From contig NW_023998415.1 of NCBI RefSeq assembly GCF_014805625.2, positions 34,004,543-34,068,542 on the forward strand: 64,000 bases of DNA, in the 5' to 3' direction. Below, in pieces: positions 11,990 through 25,249 of this stretch. The stretch is from Glossina fuscipes. Taxonomy: Eukaryota > Arthropoda > Insecta > Diptera > Glossinidae. The notes beneath the pieces are model-generated. The model was not told the origin of the DNA, did not search any database, and was given only the letters and a program-made list of their open reading frames with translations. How positions within the stretch are numbered: the stretch's first letter is position 1; each line of letters begins with the position of its first letter. The position numbers and the translations under genes were made by a program.

Positions 11990-13200
11990 TCCCTGGGTGT
12001 GTAACACCCAGAATGATTTCAGATAGATCCGCCTTTTACTATTTCGATCAATTCAGTATCATTTTCCGAATCGAGCTAAGCTTTTCTGTCTGACCGTCCA
12101 TGCGTCCGTCCTACTCTTCATGTGTTTTTTGGTGTCCCAATCCAAAAAGTCGCAATTTTTTTAATACTTTGCTAAAATGTAACCCAAGGACAAGCGCTAT
12201 TAAAAATGGTTCGGATTGGACCAATTTTCCATTCATTCCTCATAAAACGATTTACTTTAAAAGATCGCTACATGGAAAAAGTTGAAAGTTTCAAAAATTC
12301 TCGCCAATAGTCGCTGAGTAGTAGTACTACAATATTCTAAAATGGTATGAGAAATTTGGTACGGTTAGGGTAATTTCTTGAAACCCCTCTCTGACAATCA
12401 TTTCAACGAAAACTGAATTTTTATATAGTAAATAGGCACAATTTTCGGTATTTCATGGTGAATTAATAAAGAAATCAATCAACCGAATTTGGATCAGATA
12501 GGTGTATTTTTTTTTTTTTGAATACCACCGCATATAAGGATTCCCGAGACATGTAACTCTTTATACGTCAAGAAAGCCTAATTGTTGATATTTTATGATA
12601 AAAAATTTGCTCATCATAGTAACTTGACATCATAATTAAGTGGACCAAATTTGAAGTATATAGATCTATTTCTTGGACCCCACTCCATACGAGGTTTTTT
12701 CATATGCGAATAGTAAGCCCTTCAGGGTAATAGTAATTTGACAATAAAAATTAATAATTTCATCATAGGTCTATTTTTTAGATCCTAATATGTATACGAG
12801 TTGTCATGAAAAGGAAATACTTATATGGAGAGAAAGTTCAATTTCTTGTTTTTTACGACAGAAACTCAATAATAGTACAATTTTTACGAAGTAAATTTTG
12901 CTAAATTTGGCTCACAACTTGGTACCCACAGATCGCTTTTCTAAATTGCACCATATATAGGGGTTCTCGTGAAAATCAAGCTCTTATGTGGCAACAAAAA
13001 CTCTCATTTGCAATTTTTTATTAGAAAATTAAATTTGTAAGTTCACGTTGGGGACTCCCTCCCACATAATGGCTTCGACGAAACGTATTCTTTTATATTG
13101 GAACAAGGCATAACATTCGATATGCTATCAAAAAATGAAAGAATATTTTTATTAGGCGATGTGATGTAAGGTATTGAAAAGTCTTCTTTGCCCGACTATT
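11990..13200. repeat. Dispersed repeat family 3, longer copy
   Basis: Blocks such as TGTCATGAAAAGGAAA, TTATATGGAGAGAAA and a terminal GCGATGTGATGTAAGG...CCGACTATTATGTTTT recur in the same order at 53100-53612. The 5' part carries a 'gaccgtccatgcgtccgtcc' element typical of dispersed fly repeats. No intact ORF is present; it is probably a decayed mobile element of unknown class. Confidence 0.55.
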
Positions 13201-14084
13201 ATGTTTTCACTTGTTAAGATAATAAAAATTATTTAATGAAATGGTCAATAAAATGGAGTAATTGTATTGATGGATAATTATGCTTTACTGATACTATACC
13301 ATATATATATAGAATACAATGTTATTTATATTCGATGGATAATCATGTTTTACTGATACTACGGGATATATAGAAAACAATGTTACATTCGATGAAGAAA
13401 TTCAAAAGATAAGTGATAGACAGTACAAATATAAGCGTACCAATCGCAGGCGGAGGATATGTACACCTTAAGATAATATCGATCATTCAGAGTAAAGGCA
13501 TAAAAATCTCAATTACGAGTTCATGAGGTTATTAAGTTTCTGCTTTCTCCTAGAAATTCTTCGGGTTTTCATTGCGTTAGCCTCATTTAGTTAGTTCAGA
13601 TTTATACTTTGCATTCATCTGAGATTAGGTTCTACCATCTATCTATAAGGATCGTTTAAAAGCTCGATTCACTTCTGCCAAACAAACTTAATGGCAACTT
13701 AAAGCCTCACGCTACCGACTTTAAGCGTAAATGCTTATACCAAATTATGGATTATTTTCCCGTATTTGTATACGAAAGATGGGAAATGCTTAATGTATAT
13801 ATTGAGTCGTAATTTTTTACACTTGTTTCTACATTCGTTGAGGTTATTCAAACGAAAAAAAAAAAAAAAAATGAAAAGAAATGGTGGCACAGAGGCAATT
13901 GCTTAAGAACAACCCTTTTTTTTTAAAGCGTCTCCTATGGCCGTATTCCTACCCGTCACTCAATTCTCAAATGACTGCTACAGCATTCGTAACTCAAACA
14001 AGCTACATATTTTGATAAGTGGTTGATTGGTTTTAAAAGACGAATTAAAAACACAATTAGTGAGGTAAAGTTCACCCTGCACTA

Positions 14085-14290
14085 CCCTACTTTATAAAAG
14101 TGGTCTTATATGGTGTGTGATCGAAAATAGGTCCGATTCGAATCACTTTCAATGTCACTCATCCTTGGACCAGAACATATTAGTATAACAAATTTCATAA
14201 AAAGATATCAAATATTGCGATCTGTAGATTGAACACAAGAAGGTTCACGCAAGCTTAGATCGATTCAAGTAATGACTCCGAATTGATCAG
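14085..14290. repeat. Dispersed repeat family 2, copy a
   Basis: This shares with 43876-44150 the ordered blocks ACCCTAC, GTCTTATA-GGTGT, GTCCGATTCGAATC, TTGGACCA-AA-AT and GCGATCTGTA-GTTGAACA. It is non-coding. Confidence 0.5.
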
Positions 14291-15647
14291 ATTAATAAAC
14301 AATGGATCTCAAGTCCTTCTGGATGTTGCTTACATCTGCACAAACTTCACTTTGTTTTGCAAAAAAAAATTTATCAAAAATTGATTTGGGTACGCACTTG
14401 AATTTTATTTACGGACAATTGAATTACATCAAAGTTCCAGCCAACTCGTGATATGAACAAAAAAATTTTCCTTGCTGAACACTTTTACATGCATGATTTA
14501 ATCTACATATATACCCGCATATATCACATATGTTATTTGCTATTTTCAACGTTAATTGCTCTTGTCTTTTAATGGATAAAATTGGGGCGAAAAGTTAAAA
14601 TTTAACATATATTTTGTTGTTTTTGGCATAATTACACACCAGCATTTAAGGCAGCAGGACGGCGTCATTCATTGTCTTCTGATCACTTGATATGAATTCT
14701 TTATTCAAAAGAAAACTTAATGTAATTCAACATTTTCTTAGTTTCGCTAGCGGTCAAAAACAGGTAGACCCCTTTCCATACCTATCAATGAATTTTGACG
14801 ATTTATGCGATTTCGTTAAAATGTTTGCAAAGTTTACCGTCGGTTCCCGACGACCCTACAATTTGTATACATTCTCGATTAGAATCACGCTCTGAAGGAA
14901 CGATATCTGCCCGTGTCTACTATCTACCTGTTAGTCAATCCAGGTAAATGATATGGTAAGAAGCACAATGAAAGTAACGGTCAAAAATATTGAAGTTTTC
15001 TATTGATCAAAGTAACCGCCTATAAGGTGAAGATAAGGTGAAAACTATTTTCGATTTATTTAACAATTTTTTTCTGCCTTATAATAAAGTACAACGAAAT
15101 ACTTTTTCGAAAGCTGAAGTGTGTTTATTCTACTTTCGACCGAAATGCTAAATATATGTGAAACGTAATTTTGTCCTTTAATAGGCATATCTTCAGTGCG
15201 GCTAAACTTAGTGAATGCTCCGTCCGTTGTTTTTCCAATGTATAATCATTTATATATATATATATATATATATGCATTAATATAAATACCCGAACATATT
15301 TTACATGCTTATGCACTTGGAGGTTTTTTTATTCAATTAATGTCATCTAAAGAAGAAAGCAATTTTATCATGGAAGTTTTTCATATAATGTGCATAAACT
15401 AAAATAATTGTATATATTTTGCATATACATTGTGGCTGATAACCTTATAAAAGTTTAATAACGATATTGGTCACTTGTTTGTAGCTTATAAATTCTCTCA
15501 AAGCTATTTGCTATTGCACACAAATCCTTGTATTTGTTTACAATCTTTGAAATAATGTATATGTGGTTGGCCGTTTTAGCTCCGTCTGTTTAAGTTAATT
15601 CTCAGTTCACTTGAAATTTAATATATGTCTGGGTTTATGTATATTCT

Positions 15648-15672
15648 TATATATACTATATATGCATATATA

Positions 15673-15746
<74 letters not shown>

Positions 15747-15757
15747 TATGTGTGTTT
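15648..15757. repeat. Compound TA/TG microsatellite
   Basis: A TATGCATA-containing TA array is followed by about 14 TG units and imperfect TATG/TGTG units. Confidence 0.9.
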
Positions 15758-16684
15758 GTAAAAGCGTCTATTAAAGGCTGACTAAATGTAAAAGAAGATG
15801 AAGGTATAATCTGAAAGATGTATGCTATGTACGGCCCTGGGTTTATGACCAAGACTCGGTAACGTTGGCTATGTACACTGACATATGTATGTCGAATAAG
15901 CTAATGCCAAAAGCAAATAGATAAATTTATATCCTCAACCAAAGAGTTCGACAATATATCAATTTTTTCATTTAGTTTGTAACGTTAAGAAAACTGTTCG
16001 CCGATCAACTAAATAAATTCCATTTACTTTTGATAAACCTTTAATGAGATTTCATACTTTATAGGGCGGATTCATCTCTCGATCTTTGTCGAATTCTTTT
16101 TGACTGTTTTAACTGTAACCATCAACTTCTTTGAAAATTTGAAAAATTGATATAAAATTAAATTTCCATAGAGTCTCTTAGTCGTAATGGCTACAAATCC
16201 GAATTGCTTTAAATGTTGCCTTAAAGCTTAAAAAATCCGTATAAAAATTACAAAATTTAAAATTAAATTTTTTTTTTTTGTATACGTCAAGTATACATCA
16301 AGTTGAACGCCATTCTAACCAACCAGTCGCTTTATGTTAGATACGTTATATGCTTGGGAAACAGCATGAGTTGCTTACAGTTTGCATTAAGGAATAACGA
16401 AATTTTTTTTTTTCACAAAATGTTCGCAAAACGAACTTAGAAAGTATTTTTTACTTACACGACTTGTTATATGCGACATGAATGGCATTTGGTTCGTAAA
16501 AGCGTTCCTTACAATTAAATTAAGTTTGCATTTTGCAATTTTTTTTTTGCTCGTTGTTAAGGGATACGAGAGATTCGTTTAGACTGACATAATGTTGGTT
16601 TATTCGTTATAAATAGTGCATATATGTATGTAGGAAACATCCATAATATATACGTTTATATTTACACGCGTGAGTGGCCATGTA

Positions 16685-16685
16685 T

Positions 16686-16721
<36 letters not shown>

Positions 16722-16738
16722 CGTATATATATATATAT
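16685..16738. repeat. TA microsatellite
   Basis: A TA array interrupted by one ACG triplet. Confidence 0.85.
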
Positions 16739-17883
16739 TATTCACTTTCATTTGTGAACTTGAGTAAATTGTTCAGTTCTTAAAAGCAACGCTTACAGTA
16801 GATTGTTTGTAGACTTGCGCACACACACACGTATTATGCATAGAGATATGGATAAGTTTATAGATAAATGTATATATATACACATATATACATACATAGT
16901 TTTGTATGTTTTGTATGTGTGAACTTATCTTTTGCATACGTATTTAGCTGGTTGTAGTTTATGGCTTTTGTGTGGCCAGTCTTTGTTAAATATGGTAACA
17001 ATGCTGTCAAGACTTTTAACATTAAAGTTGACCACTTTCAAATGAACGTCAATTTATTGCAACTGTTCAGTCAAGTATTTATGCATATACGTACATCGAA
17101 GATGGCAGTCCGGAGTCAATTTACGTGCATGCATATAGGAAAGGCCCGATTTTCTCATTTTCTCATTTACAAAAGAGAGAATGATTGGCGGTAGAATCGA
17201 TATGATTATAATGGTTCTATAGTTCCTTTACTTTATTTTCTCTTTTCTCTTTTCTCTTTTTCCCTATCTTTTTCTATTATTTTTTGCACTTTTTTTCGTT
17301 AGTGTAGCGCTCATGTTTTTATTATTGTTTTTACGTTCAAAGATTAATTGGGATTAAGTTGTAAATTCATTACAAGTTACAAAATTCTTTACCTACTACT
17401 ACTAAAAATGAAACAAGTCATTAAGAAGCAAGCATAGAAAAAGGAAATTATAAAAAGTTTGAAAATAATTTTCAAGCACTTATGCAAAAAAAGAAAATGC
17501 TAATCAGCATTAGCGTCAATTTATTACAAATAGTATAAATGGAATATCTTCCTTACTCTTTAGCTATATAGTTGAATGTGTTACAATGCATTGTCTAAAA
17601 TGCGTTAAGTCAAACGATAAAAAATTTGCTTTATATAAATATATGTATTCTTTAAAGTCTTCTAAAAATAGTGCCTTCATTTCGATATTCGATTGATCTT
17701 TCGAAAAAAGATGAAACAATTAATACAAAAGAAGTGAAGGGTTTAATAAAAGTTAACAAAACTACTTTAATCATTTCTTATATTAGAAGAGATTTTTTTT
17801 TTTTTTTTGCTTACATGGGCGGCGTAAAGATCCAGAGATAAGTAAAGAATTTAAGGGAAAGAGAAACATGGTAATTTAGTATA

Positions 17884-17914
<31 letters not shown>

Positions 17915-18421
17915 AAGTGAAAATTATAAAAAGGAAAATGTCAGCAGTTTTGATCATCAGTTCTTGTTGAAAAATTCAATTACAATACGCAATATATTAC
18001 GTATGGCCTTAAAGTATTAGAGAATAAAAATAAATAAAAAAAAAAAAAAAGTAATACTGATCCTCTAGAATGACAGGTGATTTTCTCGATAATCATGTAA
18101 AAATTTCATTTTCATTCGATTAGGTAGCCGTATTAGGGATAATTTCATAAAATATTTGATGCCTAAGCAGCTTATACGTTTAAATTATATTGCACTATTG
18201 ATTTGTAGATAATATGCACAAGTAAATAAGCACGTGTCTCTAATCATTATTCCAAGTGATAATTCTTACAATTTTGTCTTTAATCTATTATTCTAAGGTT
18301 TTTGAAATATTCATAAATTTTGAAATTTAAATCATATATAATTGTATATCGTATTTTATCTATATATGTCGTTAACGATACATGTGTAGGGGAATTTGCT
18401 TTCTTTTCGCTTTACTAAATT

Positions 18422-18426
18422 ATACA

Positions 18427-18466
<40 letters not shown>

Positions 18467-18805
18467 GATTGAACATTTCTAATGAGTTTATTTATATTTT
18501 AGAAATTTTGTTCAATAATCTTCCAAATTGCAATTTACATAATTAATATTCATGCATTTGGGGAAAACTTGCCGATAAAGTTTCCAGTCCTTATCACCAT
18601 ATACACACTGATATTCATTTAAGTTCGAGCATCGTGCTAGTTAAAGTTCAAATATGCTTTGAAAGGCTTACTAAGTTGGCAAGTAATTGAGTTTCTTACT
18701 CATATATATATATATATATATAAATGTATATACGTATATGCATATGTGTATGCGTTTACATATATGTATATTTTTATATCTACACATTTTCGTCCATCCA
18801 CACAT

Positions 18806-18856
<51 letters not shown>

Positions 18857-18865
18857 TATATATAA
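18422..18865. repeat. Cluster of TA and CA/TA microsatellites
   Basis: There are three arrays: 18426-18465 (TA), 18700-18725 (TA) and 18795-18865 (CA running into TA). The many open frames here, rich in I, Y, H and T, are artefacts of the repeats. Confidence 0.85.
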
Positions 18866-19703
18866 ATGTATATATATTTTTTTGCATATACCCACAAGTC
18901 TGTGTGTTCATATATTGGCGTACACATTTATACATATCTATGTACATAAATATGTATATCATGTTTTAAGAATGTTTGTGCATAAGATGGTAACGAAAAC
19001 AAGTATAATCTGTTATAAAAAAATGTTAACTTATTTTATACATTTTTAATGTACTCGTACCCCCGTAGCCCATATTGCTTAAATATTAGTGTTGTTTGTG
19101 AACAAAAAAAAAAAAAAAAAGTACTTCGATGCTTATGAGATTCGCCTCTAAATGAACATGACTTTTTAATATGGCTTAACACTTTTTTTCTTTCTTTTAT
19201 TATATACAAGTTTAATTGAAAGTTTATTGAAAACTTTCGCATATATTGAGTTTGAGTCTTCTCTATGTAATATTTATACATACATGTATACATGTATAAA
19301 TGAAGAACTTATTTATATACTTGATTTGTATGTTCATAAAAACATACATTTTTCGGCTACAAACTGGTCATGGTATTACAAAATATACATATATACAGAA
19401 AAGAGTATATACGTGATCGCTCATTCTAGAGATAAACTTATATTCTATATATATTGTGTTAAGATATTACTTAACCAAATTGAACCATTTTCATAATAAA
19501 ACAATAGCATCTCTAACTCAAATTTACAATTGTATGAATTTTGAGTATTTTGGGGAAAATTTAGTTTTGGACTATTGTTCACATTTTAGAAACATATATA
19601 TGTATATATATATATATATAGACAATAGCATAGACAAGAGCATTGTACAACGAAGACATACGAGGATGTACGTACAAATCTATATATAAATTGCATAACT
19701 TAC

Positions 19704-19801
19704 CGCATTTCATTTCTTGTTCTTCTTCTTCGACCGCACGTAACACAGCCGAATTGGCTAAATTGCCAAGTGGTTTACTAACTTGTTCAGCTACAGCAAT
19801 C
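19704..19801 (-). CDS. 98-nt coding exon
   Basis: The acceptor is TTTGTCGTTGCAG|GATTGC and the donor is AAATGCG|GTAAGTTA, both close to consensus. Only one of three frames is open: one base completing a codon, then 32 codons (IAVAEQVSKPLGNLANSAVL, then RAVEEEEQEMKC), then one leftover base. The leftover G joins the first two bases of the giant exon to make GAA (Glu). The leading G joins the AG left by the 51-nt exon to make AGG (Arg). The segment is predicted helical, with an acidic EEEEQE run. The domain is not recognised. Confidence 0.85.
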
Positions 19802-19905
19802 CTGCAACGACAAAAGAAAGACGATTACATTAATATCAATTTATTACGGTAAGTAATTAAACTGCATTTAGTTACTCATTGATTTAAGTTTTGACAACAT
19901 TGACG

Positions 19906-19957
<52 letters not shown>

Positions 19958-20244
19958 GGCGGTTTTTTTTTTTTTTTTTAGGTAAACTAAATGACATGCA
20001 CGTAGAGCGTGCAGTGATTCCTCTATTCACGAACTCATATAAAATCTATTAAGGGAATAACTGTACTTTTTTTTTTGATTCCCAAAAATCTGTGCCGTCT
20101 ATTTGAGAAATTCTTAAGCCAAACATTAACGGTGAGTATTTATAGTTTGATTGATTGTAGCTTTATGTTTTGATTTTTTTGATTATCTAATGATAACTAT
20201 GAAGATTTCATTTGTAAATGTTAAGATAATGAACGCACCTTTAC
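19802..20244 (-). other. 443-nt intron with a CT/TA/T compound repeat
   Basis: This lies between the 51-nt and 98-nt exons, donor GAAAG|GTAAAGG, phase 2. It contains a (CT)n-(AT)n-T(14) compound microsatellite at about 19909-19979 and nothing else notable. Confidence 0.7.
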
Positions 20245-20295
20245 CTTTCAAATTCACTTTGTACGATTCGGGCATGGTTTTTCGAGTAGTAAGCA
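20245..20295 (-). CDS. 51-nt coding exon
   Basis: The donor GAAAG|GTAAAG is strong. The frame demanded by the 98-nt exon (phase 2) reads AYYSKNHARIVQSEFE with the final Arg made across the junction, and an in-frame TAA lies just upstream of the presumed acceptor AAAAAG|T. The CT-rich tract is unusually far from that AG: about 45-50 nt with no intervening AG. The previous visible exon (63970-64000) ends with CT, and the first base T completes CTT (Leu), so the frame fits. The exon is symmetric (phase 2-2, a multiple of three) and could be skipped without a frameshift. Confidence 0.65.
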
Positions 20296-20770
20296 CTTTT
20301 TGGATTTTACCGATAAGTTTGTCGTTTTTTAATTGTTGTAGGTCAAACCAAAAGAGAAAGAGAGAGAGGACTTTGTGTTTATTTTTTTTTCAGACATACA
20401 GATTAAGAAATTTGGGTTTGATTGGCGCAACTCAAGGCAAACTCTATAGTTACATTTTTTTACATATAGTAAGTTTGTGGGGATTTATGCAACACCTAGA
20501 AAGACTCGCCTTTTTTTATATCAATCGATTCAAAATAATTCTCTAAATCGACTTAAGTCTAAATAGTTTTCTGTTCAATTTTCGAGAGATATTTTGGGAA
20601 AAATGTTGTAACACTCATATAAAAGCTTAGTTAAGTAAAAAAATAAAAGGAAAGAAAACTTGCCATCATTAGTATTAGTATTGAACAAAACTGGATGAAA
20701 AAAATAACCTGAATATGGAAAATGTGATGTGAAAAAGAAGCAGGTGAACATCTTTATAGAAAATTACTCT

Positions 20771-20878
20771 TTATACGGCAATGAGATCTAATTTTTCCAG
20801 TGATGCTAACTCTTTACGTCTTTCTCTTTCCTCACTTCCATCTGATTGTGAACGTGCCACACGAATAGGTAACATCCC
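20771..20878 (-). other. Coding-like purine-rich stretch after a good acceptor; status unclear
   Basis: The minus strand has ACCAATCATTCAG|GGG at 20879/20878, followed by 35 open codons (GMLPIRVARSQSDGSEERER, then RKELASLEKLDLIAV) and TAA at 20773-20771. The codon use looks real, but the frame (phase 0) does not match the phase 2 donor at 63970. In the matching frame a stop comes after about 24 codons. It could be an alternative terminal exon fed by an unseen exon, or chance: a purine-rich strand favours E, K and R codons. Confidence 0.25.
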
Positions 20879-22190
20879 CTGAATGATTGGTCACCATATT
20901 ACAGAAAAAAAAAAAAAAAAAAAAAAAAATTTTTTTTTATGATGAAAACTGTGTTTGGTCTCGAGTGTAATAATTCACTATATTAAATTTGGATAACATA
21001 CGTCTGTCTGTCTTTCCGATCTCTTCCCATATAAGAGTGACTGTGATACTTTTCTATATGACGTTAACGCGTAACAAATGATATTTCATAAAAACGATAA
21101 ATACAGAATTGTATTAGGCAAAGTAAAATAGGGTATTTAATTACTGTAATTGCCGGTTTAAAAAAGTTTTAGCATGTTTTATCATTGTAATAATTATAAA
21201 GTACTTGAACAATAAATTGCGCTCAAATTGCATGCGGTAAAGCAATATGTGTAATAACAAATTCTGAATGATATATTTACAGCGAACACATAATATTTTA
21301 TGGGTATTATCTTTAAGGCATCTCGGATGCATTATATATCGTATTGTTACAAACGCAATGATGTAGTCAGCGAAGCCGTCTTTCATGCTATATATTGAAT
21401 TTGAAAATATATCAACAAAAGCCAAGTGATCGACTATGAATAATTAATTAATCCAGTTTGCTATACGCCCATAATAAATAATTGCATTTAAATGCAGTTA
21501 ACCATTATGACACTTTCACAAGCACAAAGTCAACGTTATACAATTGCGTATGCACGACGCACACATGGATATCATCGTTCATTGTTTAATTGTCCATTTA
21601 TATATATATATATATGCATATGTATATGTATATGTATTTGTATGTGCATAAAAATTTATACAAATTATATATATAACATTCTGCTGAACATAAATAAAAT
21701 CATCTGTTTTTTATATATATATATATATATGTATAATTCACATTTAGAGGATAGGGTTATATTAATTGAAGAATTTTGTTTGTAACATGCAGCATTAAGT
21801 CTCTTCGTTATACATATATTTGTTTCAGAGCGGCATCCGGCAACTTGTGTATTTGCCCCTATTTTTCACAAATTCAGATGCGATATTCTCAAGAAAAAAT
21901 TTGAATTGTAGTACAAACATTTTCACATTATGGCAAAAATTACCTATGGAAAGCTAAGTCGGCCTACACTACTACGGTACACTATCAAAAATTACTCTTT
22001 ATAGATGCGTTCCCAATAAATTAGCGATTTTTAGATATTTCCCTCAGCCGGTGAGTATTCAGTATTCAGCAAATCGAAGCGTATATCAATTTGTTTATTT
22101 ATTTAACTGATTGTTTATTACTTATATAGAATAAATGCAATGTATATGTGTGTTATAATGAAACTGTTGAGTTATATGTGTATTTAAGCT

Positions 22191-22193
<3 letters not shown>

Positions 22194-22240
<47 letters not shown>
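22194..22240. repeat. CA microsatellite
   Basis: About 23 CA units, followed by a short TCATCATTATCATCATG run. Confidence 0.9.
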
Positions 22241-22241
<1 letters not shown>

Positions 22242-22983
22242 CATCATTATCATCATGACTGTATTGGGCTGTAAGACAGGGTCGTACGTAAGCAATTATT
22301 TTATTAGAAATTTTGAGATTTTTTTTTATTTCAATAGTTTTTACGCACAAAACTAAGTTCCTAAGCATATATACGATGGCCGACATAAAGGCATTATTAA
22401 GCACTATTACCTCCATCCATTCGTGGCGAGCATTACTACGGCACTGGCGTAGAGAACGTAGACTTTATTTTAAATAACGTGGAACAAATTAAAAACCAAT
22501 TAATTTATCATGGCGCTTTCTCTTCTTCTTGTTTTTGTTGAAATAAAATAATTTTTTTTTTTTTTTTAGTTTTATTTTTTTATTTTTTTTATCATTGACA
22601 AATTTGTGTTAACAGTATTGCACCCGAACAAGTGGTCAAAGATTCCAAAGAGATTAACGGCTGCATTTCTTGTTACGAACAAAAAAAAAAAAAAAAATAA
22701 AAAAAAAAAAAAAAAACAAAAAAAAAAAAAATTTTTTTTAAATAAATTTAATTGATTTATTTTTAATAAATAAATCTTTCATTCGAACACGTCTATAAGT
22801 ATTTACATGCAACTCCTGGCTGTAAATCTTTGATTGTTTATATTAAAATTTATAGCGCTGGCAGTATCTGTCCCAAAATCGAGACATGGTCTTTCTTTCA
22901 TTACAATGAGCTGTTAACCCGATCTTGTAAAGTTCAAATAATAATGAAATATAATTGGACGGACATTACATTGATAATAATAT

Positions 22984-23290
22984 TAGGTTGTTCCGAAAGT
23001 AGTTCCTCCTTTTTTTTTTGGTTCAAATTAAGGACTAGTTCGAATTCGATTTTAATCTAATTTAATCTATCCAACGATCGTGAATTATAATGCGGCAGCT
23101 GAGATCAATGAATGCCTTTATTTCATCGTCGTCTGCTCCAGCAGGCCCTTTAGCACCTGGCAAATCCTTAGCATCAAGATTTTTGGAACGAAATTTTGCA
23201 AGCCAGCTTTGGCATTGTCGTTCCATTCACGCACATTCAATCAGTTTCTTTTACGCCTTTTTCGATAGCAAGTAGTAGGATATGCCCAAA
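22984..23290 (-). mobile_element. Decayed mariner (irritans-like) fragment
   Basis: The left end TTAGGTTGTTCCGAAAGTAG resembles a mariner terminal repeat. On the minus strand at about 23290-23090, frame-shifted pieces match the N-terminal helix-turn-helix region: RQCQSWLAKFRSKNLDAKDL and DDDEIKAFID, as in family proteins with a C-Q-x-W-F-A-K-F pattern. The catalytic DDD region is missing between this and the terminal repeat, so the element is internally deleted and dead. Confidence 0.6.
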
Positions 23291-24382
23291 ATATTGCTTC
23301 CGATTATCGATATTTGCTTGTTTGTCATACGTGTAAGCTATTGCGTAGAATGCAACTTTTCCGATTGTCAAAATACATTTTAACAATGCAGGTCATGCGT
23401 GAAGTTTTCAATTCATTTTTTCCATTGGAAAAATAAAAGAAAAACGAAATCATTGTCCCAACACCTGCTTGAAAAATATAGTTTCGTTTGCTTTACTCGT
23501 TTCAATATCAGCTCACTATGACTTTAGATTACTCGCGATAAAATGTTCGGCTCTTTTACCTTAGCCCAAAAGAATGCTAAGAGGCGAGTTTAACATTGCA
23601 CTCGTCTTTTTACCGAAGCTGTCCCTTTTTTTTAATTTTGCATTTTCGCGATATTTTTCTTTACCTGCAATCACTTTTTGAAGGGAACACATCATCTCAT
23701 ATGATTCTTTTACGGCAGTTGCAACCTTTCCATAGTTTCAGTAAAAATTCTTCAATTTTGTAAATCATTTTTAAAAAGTGAGAAAGTTATGTTATTCAAG
23801 TAAAGTACTTTGTTAATATTTGAAAATTTTTATCATTATTTAGAAAATAGGAAATAAATTTCTGAAAATTATCGTTTTTTAAATAAGTTTTGTAAAGCGC
23901 ATCTATAAAAACAGTTCTCGCTCAGTCGATTAAGTTGTTTGTCATTAATAGAAAACTTTCGATTGTGATTTTTATTTATACGCTTCAGTTGGCGATTTAT
24001 ATTTCATTTGGACATAATTCCAGCATGAAATATTTGCCTTAATGTTTTCCTGAATAATTAGAAGAAAAAAGTCAAACTAATTGCATAATGTATCTTAACT
24101 TCAAAAAGGAAATAAGAGTAGACAAGTGTCATAACAATGCTCAAGAAGTTTTTCTGTCGAAAGTTTCAAAAGTCAGAAGCGCAAAAGTTATCCCCTTCGT
24201 TACAAACGTCGAGAATCAATCTTGAAAATTATTTAATTGACTATGTTGGAGAATAATAAACGTATTTTTTTCGATAGCTCGTCTTTGAATGATATTCGTT
24301 AGGAGCGAGACCGGCCTGAAAGCCTAAGCAAAAGTGGGAAATATTTGTCTGCTAAGCTCTTCAATTTCTCTGTCAAAACCGC

Positions 24383-24413
<31 letters not shown>
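24383..24413. repeat. TTA trinucleotide repeat
   Basis: About ten TTA units. Confidence 0.9.
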
Positions 24414-24414
<1 letters not shown>

Positions 24415-25186
24415 TTTTAATTTATACACTAGTTCTCTTGTTGTGTGAAAGCATATTGGGATTACACTTATCTTGGCAGCACCAGCAAAGACATTGGGTA
24501 GACCAACGTTTGAATAATTTCGAGTTAAGTTCATCTGTCAGTCTGTCCGGTATAGTCTTCCAGAATCAATTGAAAAACAAATCGTTCTATATGGATGTAC
24601 GCTGAGTGTTACAGGCATCCACATAAACTTAGTCTTCTCTTCTTCTTTTTCTTTTTCTCTTCTTATGATAGAAATGCAAATAGGTGACTATGATATTCTA
24701 TATGATATACGATAAAAATAATAGAAATAATTCTTTTGATTAAAGAAATTAAGTACTTTGATGCAACAGTTTTTCAAAAATTTTATTATAATTTTTATTT
24801 ATTCGCTTCAGTTGGCGAGTATCTAAGACTCGTTGTAAACTAAACTATAAATTTTAGTTACTTTCTACGATTTATGTTTTCGCAATTTTTCGTTTACGTT
24901 GCAATACGTACGTTACGTACGCCTTTGTGGCTCTCTTTCAATTTGCATCTTAATGGAAAATAACGATAGGCTAAGAGATTATTAATTATAATAATATTAT
25001 TCTTATATTAATTTGCAATCGCTGCAGACAGAAGGCGTGCGGCAAAATATTTCAATTAATTTCGATAATAATCAAATGCAATCACAATCGTAATAAGTTA
25101 ATGAAATGTACTTTACATGGGCTTATGCATGCATGCAGAGTGTATAGTGAATCATTTGCACATGCATTGAAGACTAACGATAACAT

Positions 25187-25217
25187 CTAATAATAATAAT
25201 AATAATAATAATAATAA
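25187..25217. repeat. AAT trinucleotide repeat
   Basis: About ten AAT units, lying just downstream (minus sense) of the candidate cassette exon. Confidence 0.9.
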
Positions 25218-25249
25218 GGAAAAATAATAGGTTGGGAAAAAATTCTTAC

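Larger units (their letters stand above)
5420..19703 (-). other. 14.3-kb intron between the 98-nt exon and the giant exon
   Basis: The donor is TGCG|GTAAGTT at 19704/19703 and the acceptor is at 5420/5419, phase 1. The intron is AT-rich and carries long T and A homopolymers, TA and TG microsatellites, and three dispersed-repeat copies (8833-9447, about 11990-13200, about 14085-14290). The open frames inside it are short and compositionally random. The stretches 5990-8800, 9450-11980, 13200-14080 and 14300-15640 show nothing I can name beyond AT-rich intronic sequence, apart from the candidate exons listed separately. Confidence 0.7.
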
